Source of the DNA: an uncultured Brevibacillus sp.
GTDB lineage: Bacteria; Bacillota; Bacilli; Brevibacillales; Brevibacillaceae
Reading direction: 5' to 3'
Assembly (NCBI GenBank): GCA_946402065.1
Contig: CAMIVR010000022.1
Coordinates: 1-46,612, forward strand
DNA length: 46,612 nt
In this document: one piece after another, positions 36,870 to 44,877 of the stretch
Layout: each line of letters begins with the position of its first letter
How positions within the stretch are numbered: position 1 is the first letter of the stretch
Translations under genes and position numbers: made by a program
The notes under the pieces: generated by a model
Seen by the model: the letters and a program-made list of their open reading frames with translations, nothing else
What the model was told of the DNA's origin: nothing
Databases searched by the model: none

Positions 36870-36895
36870 CCAGTCTATGAAAGGAAGTGGTCAGC

Positions 36896-37702
36896 ATGGC
36901 GGTTTTCATTCGGGATCGATCTGGTGAATTATTCCAGCAGCTTTTTCACTTGACCCGCAGTATGCGGCACCAGGCGTGTGGAGTAATACTGGCCCCAGCT
37001 GCCAACATCGATCAACAGACATTGGATCAATTGGAATCGTTCGTGAACAAAAGCGAAGAGGGGCTGGCAGCCACCTATCTTTTCGACGATCACACCCTGA
37101 TTTTTGCGATGATTTTGGAGGATTACAAGTTTGCCGAGACTCACTATCTCTCCTTAATCGTAAAAGATTTTCTCGAAAGCAAGAACCTGCTTCAGGGGCA
37201 ATTGGTCGTGGCCAGTTTCCCGGAATGCGGAGAACCGTCCGAACGTACGGTGTCGCACTTGGTCGAGCTTGCCCAAGAGGCCCGCGGGGCGGAGAAGGAA
37301 GTCCGGCTATTTGTCGAGCATCCGGCAAACCAAGCGATTTCTTCCATCATGGTTGTCGATACGGACGAAGTCGTTCGCGAGTTCGTTCGCTTGCATCTGG
37401 AGCTGGAAGGCTACGAGGTGCATGAAGCCGAGGATGGCGCTGAAGCACTGGAAAAGTATTCACAAATAAGGCCAGATCTGGTCATTACGGAGTTAAACCT
37501 GCCGATCATCGATGGCTACCAATTGATCGACAAAATCAAAAAGATCAACCCGGACGAGGGAAAGGTGATCGTCCTGACCGGTAAGCAGCTAACCGATCAT
37601 CTGAGCAGATCGTTTGAGTTGGGAGCGATCGATTTTGTGACAAAGCCTTTTTCAATCTCTGAACTTCAGTGGAGAATCAAAAAACTTGGTGAGTGGAGAT
37701 GA
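36896..37702 (+). CDS. Receiver-domain protein lacking the phospho-acceptor Asp
   Basis: 268 residues from the ATG at 36896, nine bases after AAAGGAAG. The N-terminal half (to about residue 140) is an alpha/beta domain, possibly a degenerate GGDEF (ATYLFDDHTLIFAMIL, LVVASFPECGEPS), without the active-site motif. The C-terminal half is a receiver domain (SIMVVDTDEVVREFVRLHLE to VIVLTGKQL and VTKPFS). At the position of the phosphorylated Asp it has Glu: DLVITELNLPIIDG, E199. The conserved Thr and Lys remain. Glu can mimic phospho-Asp, so it may be a constitutive, non-phosphorylated regulator of the synthase. Its end overlaps the ribosome binding site of the dehydrogenase gene. Confidence 0.82.
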   Translation: MAVFIRDRSGELFQQLFHLTRSMRHQACGVILAPAANIDQQTLDQLESFVNKSEEGLAATYLFDDHTLIFAMILEDYKFAETHYLSLIVKDFLESKNLLQGQLVVASFPECGEPSERTVSHLVELAQEARGAEKEVRLFVEHPANQAISSIMVVDTDEVVREFVRLHLELEGYEVHEAEDGAEALEKYSQIRPDLVITELNLPIIDGYQLIDKIKKINPDEGKVIVLTGKQLTDHLSRSFELGAIDFVTKPFSISELQWRIKKLGEWR

Positions 37703-37707
37703 AGAGG

Positions 37708-39069
37708 ATGAATTACTATCAGGCGTTAAAAGAAAAACTGCAGACGAAGACAGGCAAGATTGGCGTCATCGGCCTCGGCTATGTCGGGCTTCCGCTTGCC
37801 ATGGAGATGGTAAAGGGCGGCTTCACCATTTACGGCATCGATCTGGATACTCGAAAAGTGGAATCCTTGTCACGCGGCGAATCGTACATTCAGGATGTTC
37901 CCGGCACCGTCGTTGCGGAAGCGGTCAATTCCGGCACGTTTATCCCGACGACCGATTACAGTGTGATTCGCGAGCTGGACACGATCAGCATTTGTGTTCC
38001 TACACCATTAAGTGAAAATCAGGACCCGGATACGTCCTTCATCAGAAGTGTCGTGGACGAAATCAAAACCTATATCAAAAAAGGCACGCTGATCATCCTC
38101 GAAAGCACAACCTATCCGGGAACAACGGAAGAGCTGATACAGTCGGAATTGGAAGCGCTCGGTTTAACCGCAGGAGAGGACTTCTTCATTTGCTTCTCGC
38201 CGGAGCGCGTCGATCCAGGCAACCGCAACTTCAACACGTACAACACGCCAAAGGTGATCGGCGGTACGACGGAAGCGTGCAAGGAGCTGGGCGTGCTGCT
38301 CTACAGCAATGTCGTCAAAACAGTCGTTCCTGTTTCTTCGCCAAAAGTAGCGGAAATGTCCAAGCTGCTGGAAAATACATTCCGGAGCATCAATATCGCG
38401 TTCGTCAATGAACTGGCGATGATGTGCGACAAGATGGGGATTGACGTATGGGAGGTCATTCGGGCAGCGTCGACCAAGCCGTTTGGCTTCATGCCATTCT
38501 ATCCGGGGCCTGGCATCGGGGGGCACTGCATTCCGCTTGATCCGATGTACCTGTCGTGGAAGGCAAAGGAATTCCGCTTCTACAGCAAGTTTATCGAGCT
38601 GGCCCAATCGATCAATGATAACATGCCAGAATACGTCATGCATTCCGCGGCACAAGTCCTGAATGTGTACGCCAAATCCATTCGCAATTCGCAGGTGTTG
38701 CTGTTGGGCATGGCGTACAAGCCGGACGTGGATGATCTGCGCGAGTCACCAGCCCTGGAAATTTATGAGCTGTTCAAGGAAAGCGGGGCAAAGGTACAAT
38801 TTTACGATCCGTATGCCACGTCTTTTCAGGACGTTCACGGAAATATTGTGCAATCTGTCAAATACGATCGCAACGCATTTGCGAAATATGACTGCATGGT
38901 CTTGATCACCAACCACCGCAGCTTCCCGTATCAGGAATTGGCAGATTTGGGCGTGCCGATCATCGATACGCGCAATGCTTTTGCCGACATCCAATCCGAC
39001 AACATCTATAAACTAGGCACGGGCCTCGGCAAAACCGAACGGAAAGTAAAAGTACATGTAGGGGCTTGA
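37708..39069 (+). CDS. UDP-N-acetylglucosamine 6-dehydrogenase (WbpA-like)
   Basis: Oxidises C6 of a UDP-sugar with two NAD+ to make a UDP-uronic acid, precursor for the polysaccharide. 453 residues from the ATG at 37708, nine bases after GGAG. The NAD motif is IGVIGLGYVGLPLAMEM; catalytic regions are TTYPGTTEE, SPERVDPGN, KLLENTFRSINIAFVNELA and PFYPGPGIGGHCIPLDPMYL with the catalytic Cys in GGHC. The form GHCIPLDPxYLSWKA resembles WbpA/TviB-type UDP-GlcNAc or UDP-GalNAc enzymes rather than UDP-glucose dehydrogenase or WecC. The choice of hexosamine substrate is therefore inferred. Confidence 0.86.
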   Translation: MNYYQALKEKLQTKTGKIGVIGLGYVGLPLAMEMVKGGFTIYGIDLDTRKVESLSRGESYIQDVPGTVVAEAVNSGTFIPTTDYSVIRELDTISICVPTPLSENQDPDTSFIRSVVDEIKTYIKKGTLIILESTTYPGTTEELIQSELEALGLTAGEDFFICFSPERVDPGNRNFNTYNTPKVIGGTTEACKELGVLLYSNVVKTVVPVSSPKVAEMSKLLENTFRSINIAFVNELAMMCDKMGIDVWEVIRAASTKPFGFMPFYPGPGIGGHCIPLDPMYLSWKAKEFRFYSKFIELAQSINDNMPEYVMHSAAQVLNVYAKSIRNSQVLLLGMAYKPDVDDLRESPALEIYELFKESGAKVQFYDPYATSFQDVHGNIVQSVKYDRNAFAKYDCMVLITNHRSFPYQELADLGVPIIDTRNAFADIQSDNIYKLGTGLGKTERKVKVHVGA

Positions 39070-39142
39070 TTGAAACATTGAGGGTTTACTGCACAACACC
39101 TCCCTTACTACTGGAATCTTCTATGAATAAGGGGGTAATCCT

Positions 39143-40084
39143 ATCAAACGAATACAACGAATCATTTCATTACAATCTGTACAAAAGAAGACGCGATTGC
39201 TATTATTGGCGCTTGGGATTGCCGGCATCATCGCCGTACTGCTCATAGCCTATTTCGCACAGGGCGCTCCCATGCAAAAAGGTACGTGGATTTGGGATAC
39301 GCCGACGATCATGAGCGAGCGGGAACAAATTATCGCCTTCGCCAAACAAAACGATGTGACCGACATTTACTTGTATATCGACCGTCAGAAAGTACCTGCA
39401 AAAGAATACGCGCTGTTTATCAAAGCGGCAGCCCGAAAAGGGATCCGGGTAGAAGCACTAGCCGGCGACCCGAGCTGGGGGCTTAAAGACAACCGCCAGT
39501 CCATTCAGGAGTTTATCGAATGGGTGAAAAGCTACAATGTAAACGTAAATAAAGAGGAACGGTTTTCCGGAATTCACCTGGATATCGAGCCGTACCTCTT
39601 GCCTGAGTGGAAGGACGACAAGAACGCTACGCTGGAAGAATGGCTATCCAACATGGAGTTCGTCGCAGAGGAAATCCATTCGTCCGACCGGTTGAAAATC
39701 GCGTTCGACTTGCCTTTTTGGATCAACGGTATTGAAATTCCCGGCTATCAGGACTACTACCTGAGTACATGGATCCTCAAGCGGTTCGATACGCTTGTGT
39801 TAATGGACTATCGGGATTTTGCCCAGGGGGATGACGGCATCATCGCCAATGCGCTCGACGTAGTGAAGGAGGCGTCTGCCTTAAGAAAATCGGTGATCGT
39901 CGGCGTAGATATCTCCGAAAGCAAGGAAGGCAGTAAGACCACGTTCTACGAAGAAGGTTCCCGCAAGATGGATGATGAGCTGCGCATCACGAAAGACCAG
40001 CTCAAAACATACGAAGGCTTTAAAGGTGTAGCGGTTCATGGATTTCCGGCCTGGGTAGCATCATATCAGAAAGAAAATCCGTAA
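39143..40084 (+). CDS. Membrane-anchored hydrolase-like TIM-barrel protein, non-canonical start
   Basis: About 313 residues. A basic segment (KRIQRIISLQSVQKKTR) is followed by one membrane helix (LLLLALGIAGIIAVLLIAYF) and an outside domain with TIM-barrel glycosidase traits: GTWIWDTPTIMSER, TDIYLYIDRQKV, FSGIHLDIEPYLLPEW (likely catalytic acid strand), LVLMDYRDFA and GVAVHGFPAW. The only conventional start is TTG at 39197, which would remove the basic segment. AAGGGGGT at 39129-39136 is instead spaced seven bases from an in-frame ATC at 39143, and an in-frame stop lies at 39128. So either ATC is used or an ATG was mutated or misread. Last gene of the operon; terminator at 40126. Confidence 0.72.
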   Translation: MKRIQRIISLQSVQKKTRLLLLALGIAGIIAVLLIAYFAQGAPMQKGTWIWDTPTIMSEREQIIAFAKQNDVTDIYLYIDRQKVPAKEYALFIKAAARKGIRVEALAGDPSWGLKDNRQSIQEFIEWVKSYNVNVNKEERFSGIHLDIEPYLLPEWKDDKNATLEEWLSNMEFVAEEIHSSDRLKIAFDLPFWINGIEIPGYQDYYLSTWILKRFDTLVLMDYRDFAQGDDGIIANALDVVKEASALRKSVIVGVDISESKEGSKTTFYEEGSRKMDDELRITKDQLKTYEGFKGVAVHGFPAWVASYQKENP

Positions 40085-40125
40085 GCTGTGGACAGGCAGC
40101 TTTTGACGCTCCTGGACTCAATCAA

Positions 40126-40173
40126 GATCAGCCCCAAACACATGATTCCCGTGTTTTGGGCTGGTCTTTGTTT
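40126..40173 (+). terminator. Terminator of the exopolysaccharide operon
   Basis: GATCAGCCCCAAACAC (40126-40141) pairs, with one G:U and one mismatch, with GTGTTTTGGGCTGGTC (40151-40166), followed by TTTGTTT. Confidence 0.85.
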
Positions 40174-40294
40174 ACTACACGAGCAACATCCGGCTTGAAC
40201 TCCATTGCGATACCGGGCATCTGCGCGTGAACAACCACGAGCGCATAAGGTCTATGGTCATGATTGTATTCCGATCGTCATAACTATCGAACTA

Positions 40295-40321
40295 TTGACA
40301 CTGATCTCATAGTAATATAAA
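40295..40321 (+). promoter_or_regulatory. Probable promoter of the stalk-domain gene
   Basis: TTGACA (40295-40300) and TATAAA (40316-40321) with a short 15-base spacer. Confidence 0.45.
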
Positions 40322-40395
40322 GTTTTTGTGGATATAACTGTAAAATTCCGAGAGATTTACAATTAACAATCAGAGAAAATGGGAGTGGATTTGGA

Positions 40396-41073
40396 ATGAA
40401 AAAGGCTCTAGTTGCCTCCATCACCACTGTAGCCTTACTGGCAGGCATCAGTACGGGAGTATATGCAGGCGCCAATTTGAAGAAGATTGAAGCCTATCTC
40501 AATGGTGATCTGAAGATTCGCGTGAATGGCAAGGTAGCTCAATTCAATGATGACAAAGGGCTTGCTCTTCAACCGATCACGTACAATGGCAATGTCTACG
40601 TACCGGTTAAAGGAATTGGCAACGCACTTAACGTTCCTGTCGCAACCGATCCAAAGACCAACGAGGTCATTGTCGGCGAAAAAGTGAACGGCACACCTGT
40701 GAAAAACGAGAAATTCCACAATACCAACTACTCTAAAGATCCGAAACAGACGACGTACAAAGATAAAAACTATCAGGAAGTCATCTTTGAGCGCTTGAAA
40801 GATGGCGGAGGACCATCCTTCTTCTTCACGCCGGATAAAAAGTATCAAAAGCTCGTGCTGAAAATTGCCGCGATCGACGGGAACCTGACAGATGTTAAAA
40901 TCTCCGACCTGGATCAAAATGCTCTGCTTCAAGATGTGGGAACCATTACTCCGGAAGACGGGCTGAAAGAGATTGTCGTCGATATCGGCGGTGTCAAGAC
41001 GGTAGCGGTTAACCTTCAAGTCGCTAAGAATGCCGCTTATATGGTTCCGCTCATCGATTCGTACTATAAATAA
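40396..41073 (+). CDS. Secreted stalk-domain protein
   Basis: 225 residues. Signal peptide MKKALVASITTVALLAGIST ending near VYAGA. The N-terminal domain (LKIRVNGKVAQFNDDKGLAL, then NVYVPVKGIGNALNV and VIVGEKVNG) is the copper-amine-oxidase-type stalk repeat found in many Firmicute surface proteins. The rest is a beta-rich region with an aromatic loop (GGGPSFFFTPDKKY) that I do not recognise. GGAG precedes the ATG. It has its own promoter and terminator, so it is separate from the operon upstream, but may act at the same cell surface. Confidence 0.8.
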   Translation: MKKALVASITTVALLAGISTGVYAGANLKKIEAYLNGDLKIRVNGKVAQFNDDKGLALQPITYNGNVYVPVKGIGNALNVPVATDPKTNEVIVGEKVNGTPVKNEKFHNTNYSKDPKQTTYKDKNYQEVIFERLKDGGGPSFFFTPDKKYQKLVLKIAAIDGNLTDVKISDLDQNALLQDVGTITPEDGLKEIVVDIGGVKTVAVNLQVAKNAAYMVPLIDSYYK

Positions 41074-41085
41074 GCTCTGGAAAGA

Positions 41086-41119
41086 AACAGGCTATCTCAC
41101 CTAGGATAGCCTGTTTTGT
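41086..41119 (+). terminator. Terminator after the stalk-domain gene
   Basis: AACAGGCTATC (41086-41096) pairs with GATAGCCTGTT (41105-41115), followed by TTGTG. Confidence 0.82.
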
Positions 41120-41225
41120 GCTTCGATTTCAAGTAAAGCAACACTCTGCTATACTTTGGCCGATTGGCTCCCATCGCGATGTAAGATCGACCCGCTAACG
41201 AAGCCACTTTTCCCACGATCTGACC

Positions 41226-42809
41226 CTATTCACGATGAGCTAATCCGTGTTTTTTCATTTTCTGCAGGACCGCCGTATGGCTAATGCCTAAATATACGGC
41301 AGCTTGCCTGATGGACGAATGCTTTTGTAATGCGCCGGACAAAAGCGCTTTTTCATAAGCATCCATTTGCTCCCGGAGCAGATTGGACGACGTTAGGGCA
41401 GACAAGTGCTCATGGGCGGGAGGGTCTTGCTGTACATCGAGGTAGACGTGCTCCGCTCGAATCTCATCCCCCGGACAAAGGTATACGGCCCGCTCCAATA
41501 CGTTTTGCAGCTCTCGGACGTTTCCAGGCCAATGATGGGCCTGCAGGGTGCGAATGGCGGAATGGGAAAGCGTCAAGGTCGCATGGTTCATTGTGCGGCA
41601 TACTTTTTGGATAAAAAACTGTGCGAGCATGGGGATGTCGCTTTTTCGCTCCCGCAGTGGAGGGATCAGAATCGGGATGACGTGCAGGCGATAATACAGG
41701 TCTTCGCGAAATTGCCCTTTGCTCGTCATGTCTGCCAGATTGCGATTCGTGGCGGCGATAATCCGCACATCGATCGCGATCGTTTTGCTCGCGCCCAAGC
41801 GGCGAACCTTGCGTTCCTCCAGGACGCGCAGGAGCTTCGCCTGCAAATGGAGGGGCAGATCTCCGATTTCGTCGAGAAACAGTGTGCCTCCTTGGGCAAT
41901 TTCAAACAAACCAGGCTTGCCGCTTTTTAATGCCCCTGTAAACGCTCCCTGTTCATACCCAAACAACTCGCTCTCCAGTAACGTGTCCGGAATCGCTGCA
42001 CAGTTGATGGGAACAAAAGGCCCCGCAGCCCGATTGCTCTCAAAGTGAATCGCCTTGGCAAACAGCTCTTTGCCTGTACCGCTTTCTCCTTGTAAAAAGA
42101 CCGTCGCGTCGCTTTTGGCGATCCGCTTTGCAGTCTCAATGCATTGTCTCATGTTCGCGCTCTGCTGAATGATTTCATCAAACGTGAATCGTTCGCTTTT
42201 TTGTACAGTGGAGAGCAGCTCATTCATTTGTTTACTGTCGCGCAGCACGATGACGACGCCCTGCTGTTCCCTTTGTTCCGCAGGAATGATCGGATGGTAA
42301 CTGCAGACGAAGGTCATCGGAATGCTTTGCGCTACCAATATGCTTACTGGAACGCTCGGCAGATCAACGGCCTCCTGCATACATCGCCTGATCTCGTTTG
42401 CCGCTTCGCCCCACAGTGTTTCGATCGAGCCGTGCAGCAATTGTTTCGGCTCCATTTTCAACATCGCTTGAGCGGCACGGTTAATGGTCGTAATGCGCAG
42501 CTTGTCGTCCACCAGCAGAATTCCTTCCGATACGGTCGTCAGGATCGTATGGATGCGATTTTCACGTTCTTCGGCCGGGAGATAGGGGACCACAGTCACC
42601 TGCTCGATGCCCGCCACCTGTGTAATCGTCTCGACCATCGCCGCGATCTGGTCAGGTGGCACGTGCGGAATTTTTACATAGATATAATGCGGCCGCACTT
42701 CCATACCGATGATATCCAGCTGGTTGGCGGCAATGCACGCAATGACCTCATATGTAATGCCGACCCGATTCACACCCTTGATTTCTAGCGTAATCCCCTT
42801 CAACGTCAT
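41226..42809 (-). CDS. ACT-PAS-AAA+ sigma54 transcriptional activator (TyrR/PhhR-like layout)
   Basis: 527 residues. Order: ACT domain ([20 protein letters not shown]), PAS ([20 protein letters not shown]), AAA+ domain with Walker [16 protein letters not shown], sigma54-contact motif GAFTGA and Walker [11 protein letters not shown], and a C-terminal HTH ([20 protein letters not shown]). ACT domains bind amino acids, and this layout is that of TyrR/PhhR, but unlike E. coli TyrR the GAFTGA motif is kept, so it should activate sigma54 promoters. AAGGTGGG precedes the ATG. A sigma54 promoter lies before methionine gamma-lyase, 1.8 kb away on the same strand, the best candidate target. Confidence 0.9.
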   Translation of the reverse strand: MTLKGITLEIKGVNRVGITYEVIACIAANQLDIIGMEVRPHYIYVKIPHVPPDQIAAMVETITQVAGIEQVTVVPYLPAEERENRIHTILTTVSEGILLVDDKLRITTINRAAQAMLKMEPKQLLHGSIETLWGEAANEIRRCMQEAVDLPSVPVSILVAQSIPMTFVCSYHPIIPAEQREQQGVVIVLRDSKQMNELLSTVQKSERFTFDEIIQQSANMRQCIETAKRIAKSDATVFLQGESGTGKELFAKAIHFESNRAAGPFVPINCAAIPDTLLESELFGYEQGAFTGALKSGKPGLFEIAQGGTLFLDEIGDLPLHLQAKLLRVLEERKVRRLGASKTIAIDVRIIAATNRNLADMTSKGQFREDLYYRLHVIPILIPPLRERKSDIPMLAQFFIQKVCRTMNHATLTLSHSAIRTLQAHHWPGNVRELQNVLERAVYLCPGDEIRAEHVYLDVQQDPPAHEHLSALTSSNLLREQMDAYEKALLSGALQKHSSIRQAAVYLGISHTAVLQKMKKHGLAHRE

Positions 42810-42819
42810 CCCACCTTCA

Positions 42820-42834
42820 GCGAAAGCGCTTCGA
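42820..42834. promoter_or_regulatory. Weak candidate cre (CcpA) site
   Basis: GCGAAAGCGCTTCGA between promoter and start of the activator gene resembles cre (TGNAANCGNWNNCA) with two mismatches and a palindromic core. Confidence 0.35.
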
Positions 42835-42853
42835 TTTCCCTTTGTCTTAGTTT

Positions 42854-42882
42854 ATCATAGTTAGAAAACTGGGCTACTCCAA
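42854..42882 (-). promoter_or_regulatory. Promoter of the ACT-PAS-AAA+ activator gene
   Basis: On the minus strand TTGGAG (42882-42877) and TATGAT (42859-42854) are 17 bases apart, 45 bases before the start codon. Confidence 0.6.
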
Positions 42883-42902
42883 GCCCTTGTTAAAAGAACC
42901 TT

Positions 42903-43338
42903 GTCCCGGGCTGTCGTGGGGGAGAGCGAAAAGAGGAATGGGCTGCGTCTGGTGAGACGCTTGCAGGAAGCGGGGGAGTCCGGCTCCACTCCGAAAACGG
43001 CACGTCGGCCAAAATTCCGAGGATGAGCATTCAATGTAGAGTTGGTCTATAAAGCTGTGCCGTTTTCTCCGCTCCGCCTAAGCCAACGTCTCAAAGGTCT
43101 AAGCCCATTCCTCTTTTCTCTCTCGCTGAGTGACTGATCAGAATCAACGTACGAGAAGGATGGATAGGTTCCACTCGTACATAAAGGAAAATCGTCTGAA
43201 ATTGCTTAGCTTCGAAGGACCACGTCACTTTTTGGGGGGCTGAGCGGAGTCGGCCTTGAGTACTCCCTGGGCGCTGTCACTTGCGGAGTGTTCTCTTCTT
43301 GGCGATTCCCCTCGCCACCACCGCTGCCACGGTTGCAC
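42903..43338 (-). repeat. Structured dispersed repeat, copy 2
   Basis: Inverted relative to copy 1 (953-1297) and matching at both ends. Its middle is longer: on the minus strand AGAGGAATGGGCT pairs with AGCCCATTCCTCT, GAGACG with CGTCTC, and AAAACGGCAC with GTGCCGTTTT, forming one nested structure of over 200 bases. It lies downstream of megL and reads toward the sigma54 activator, ending about 20 bases before that gene's -35 element. Confidence 0.75.
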
Positions 43339-43386
43339 GATGAGTACAAAGAAAAACCTGGCACGATATGTACCAGGCGAAAAAGC

Positions 43387-44583
43387 TCAAGCATAAGAAA
43401 GCGCCATATCCAGATCGTCGATGATATCCTCTACATCCTCGATCCCGACAGACAGGCGGATGAGTCCGTCTGTAATGTCCATTTTCCGTCGTTCTTCAGC
43501 CGGAATGACCGCGTGTGTCATCGACGCCGGATGTTGAATCAGGGAGTCGACATCGCCGAGACTAACCGCGCGTTTGCACAATTGCACGCTGTTCATCATG
43601 CGAATTCCCGATTCCAGCCCGCCTTTCAGCTCAAACGAAATAATTCCCCCGTAGCCGTCCATTTGCCTGCTTGCCAGCTCATACTGCGGAAAACTGGGCA
43701 AACCGGGGTAGTATACGGCGGCTATTTTGGGATGGCGATGTAAAAACTCCGCTACCTTCTGTCCGTTTTCGCAGTGACGGTCCATGCGGACACCCAAGGT
43801 TTTTAGCCCGCGAATGAGCAGATAGGCGTCAAACGGTGCCAGGATGCCGCCGATATCTTTTTGCGTGGTCATGCGAATCTCATCCATGACCGTTTTCGGG
43901 CCGACAGCGATCCCAGCGATGACGTCACCGTGCCCGCCGACATACTTCGTCGCACTGTGAATGACGATGTCGCAGCCATGTTCGATCGGGCGCTGCAAGT
44001 AAGGGGACATAAAGGTGTTGTCAACCACGACGCAGGCGCCGACCTCTTTGGCAACTTTTGCGACCATTCCCAAGTCAACCAGCTTCATGGTCGGATTGAT
44101 CGGAGTTTCAATATAAATGACTTTTGTCGTTGGCAGCAGATGTTCGCGAATCGCTGCCTCATCCGTCATGTCGCAAAGATCGTACTCGACCTGAAACCGC
44201 TGTTTCAGCAGATTGAGCAAGCCATAGGTGCAGCCATAGAGACCTTGCGTTCCGAGAATATGATCACCTGTCTTGACGAGAGCCATGAGGACGGCAGAGA
44301 CTGCTGCCATTCCCGAGCCGAAAGCGAGTCCGGCTTCGGCTTTTTCCAGAGCCGCCATCTTTTCTTCCAGCACTTGCACGGTAGGGTTGCCAATGCGTGA
44401 ATAGATGTATCCTGACTCTTCGCCCGCAAAGCGTCTTGCGCCTGCCTCAACGGAGGGAAACACAAACGTCGAGGTTTGATAGATCGGGGTTGCCAAGGAC
44501 CCGGTATGCGGATCAGTATCATAGCCTGCATGGATAGCGACGGTGGAGCGGCCTTGCTTTTTTGCTGTTTGGTTGTGGTTCAT
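43387..44583 (-). CDS. Methionine gamma-lyase (PLP enzyme)
   Basis: Breaks L-methionine into methanethiol, 2-oxobutyrate and ammonia; cytoplasmic tetramer. 398 residues, the length of known enzymes. PLP-binding Lys is K213 in SATKYVGGHGD. The motif GLYGCTYGLLNLL contains the Tyr and the Cys that mark methionine gamma-lyases within the Cys/Met PLP family; RIGNPTVQVLEEKMAALE and SLGDVDSLIQHPASMTHA are family stretches. A cystathionine lyase role remains possible. GAGGTGA precedes the ATG. A sigma54 promoter at 44625-44640 and the nearby ACT-domain activator point to control by amino-acid supply. Confidence 0.9.
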   Translation of the reverse strand: MNHNQTAKKQGRSTVAIHAGYDTDPHTGSLATPIYQTSTFVFPSVEAGARRFAGEESGYIYSRIGNPTVQVLEEKMAALEKAEAGLAFGSGMAAVSAVLMALVKTGDHILGTQGLYGCTYGLLNLLKQRFQVEYDLCDMTDEAAIREHLLPTTKVIYIETPINPTMKLVDLGMVAKVAKEVGACVVVDNTFMSPYLQRPIEHGCDIVIHSATKYVGGHGDVIAGIAVGPKTVMDEIRMTTQKDIGGILAPFDAYLLIRGLKTLGVRMDRHCENGQKVAEFLHRHPKIAAVYYPGLPSFPQYELASRQMDGYGGIISFELKGGLESGIRMMNSVQLCKRAVSLGDVDSLIQHPASMTHAVIPAEERRKMDITDGLIRLSVGIEDVEDIIDDLDMALSYA

Positions 44584-44624
44584 ACGCGATTCACCTCATA
44601 CATGTAAGTTTGCAAGCGTATTCT

Positions 44625-44640
44625 TGCACAATGTATGCCA
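44625..44640 (-). promoter_or_regulatory. Sigma54 promoter of methionine gamma-lyase
   Basis: On the minus strand TGGCATACATTGTGCA matches -24 TGGCA and -12 GC with correct spacing (one mismatch in TTGC). It predicts a leader of about 30 bases before the ATG at 44583. Confidence 0.75.
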
Positions 44641-44661
44641 AAAGGGAAAAAGCACGAAACA

Positions 44662-44686
44662 TCAGAAAATCCTTGAAAGGTTCTGA
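44662..44686. promoter_or_regulatory. Candidate activator site upstream of megL
   Basis: TCAGAA (44662-44667) and TTCTGA (44681-44686) flank CCTTGAAAGG, an interrupted dyad 50-75 bases upstream of the predicted start. Confidence 0.4.
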
Positions 44687-44877
44687 GATCAACGGAAAGA
44701 AAACATACCAAGTGGAAACAAATCGAACCAACAGCTAAACTGTCGGCATGACATGAGCAAAAGGATATAATAATAGAAGAAGGCTATTAACAAATTGCCA
44801 ATCCATGAAATGGAACGCAGAAGGCGAACTGAAGAACCGTGCATCAAAAAGACAAACGAAAATAGGAGATACATACA

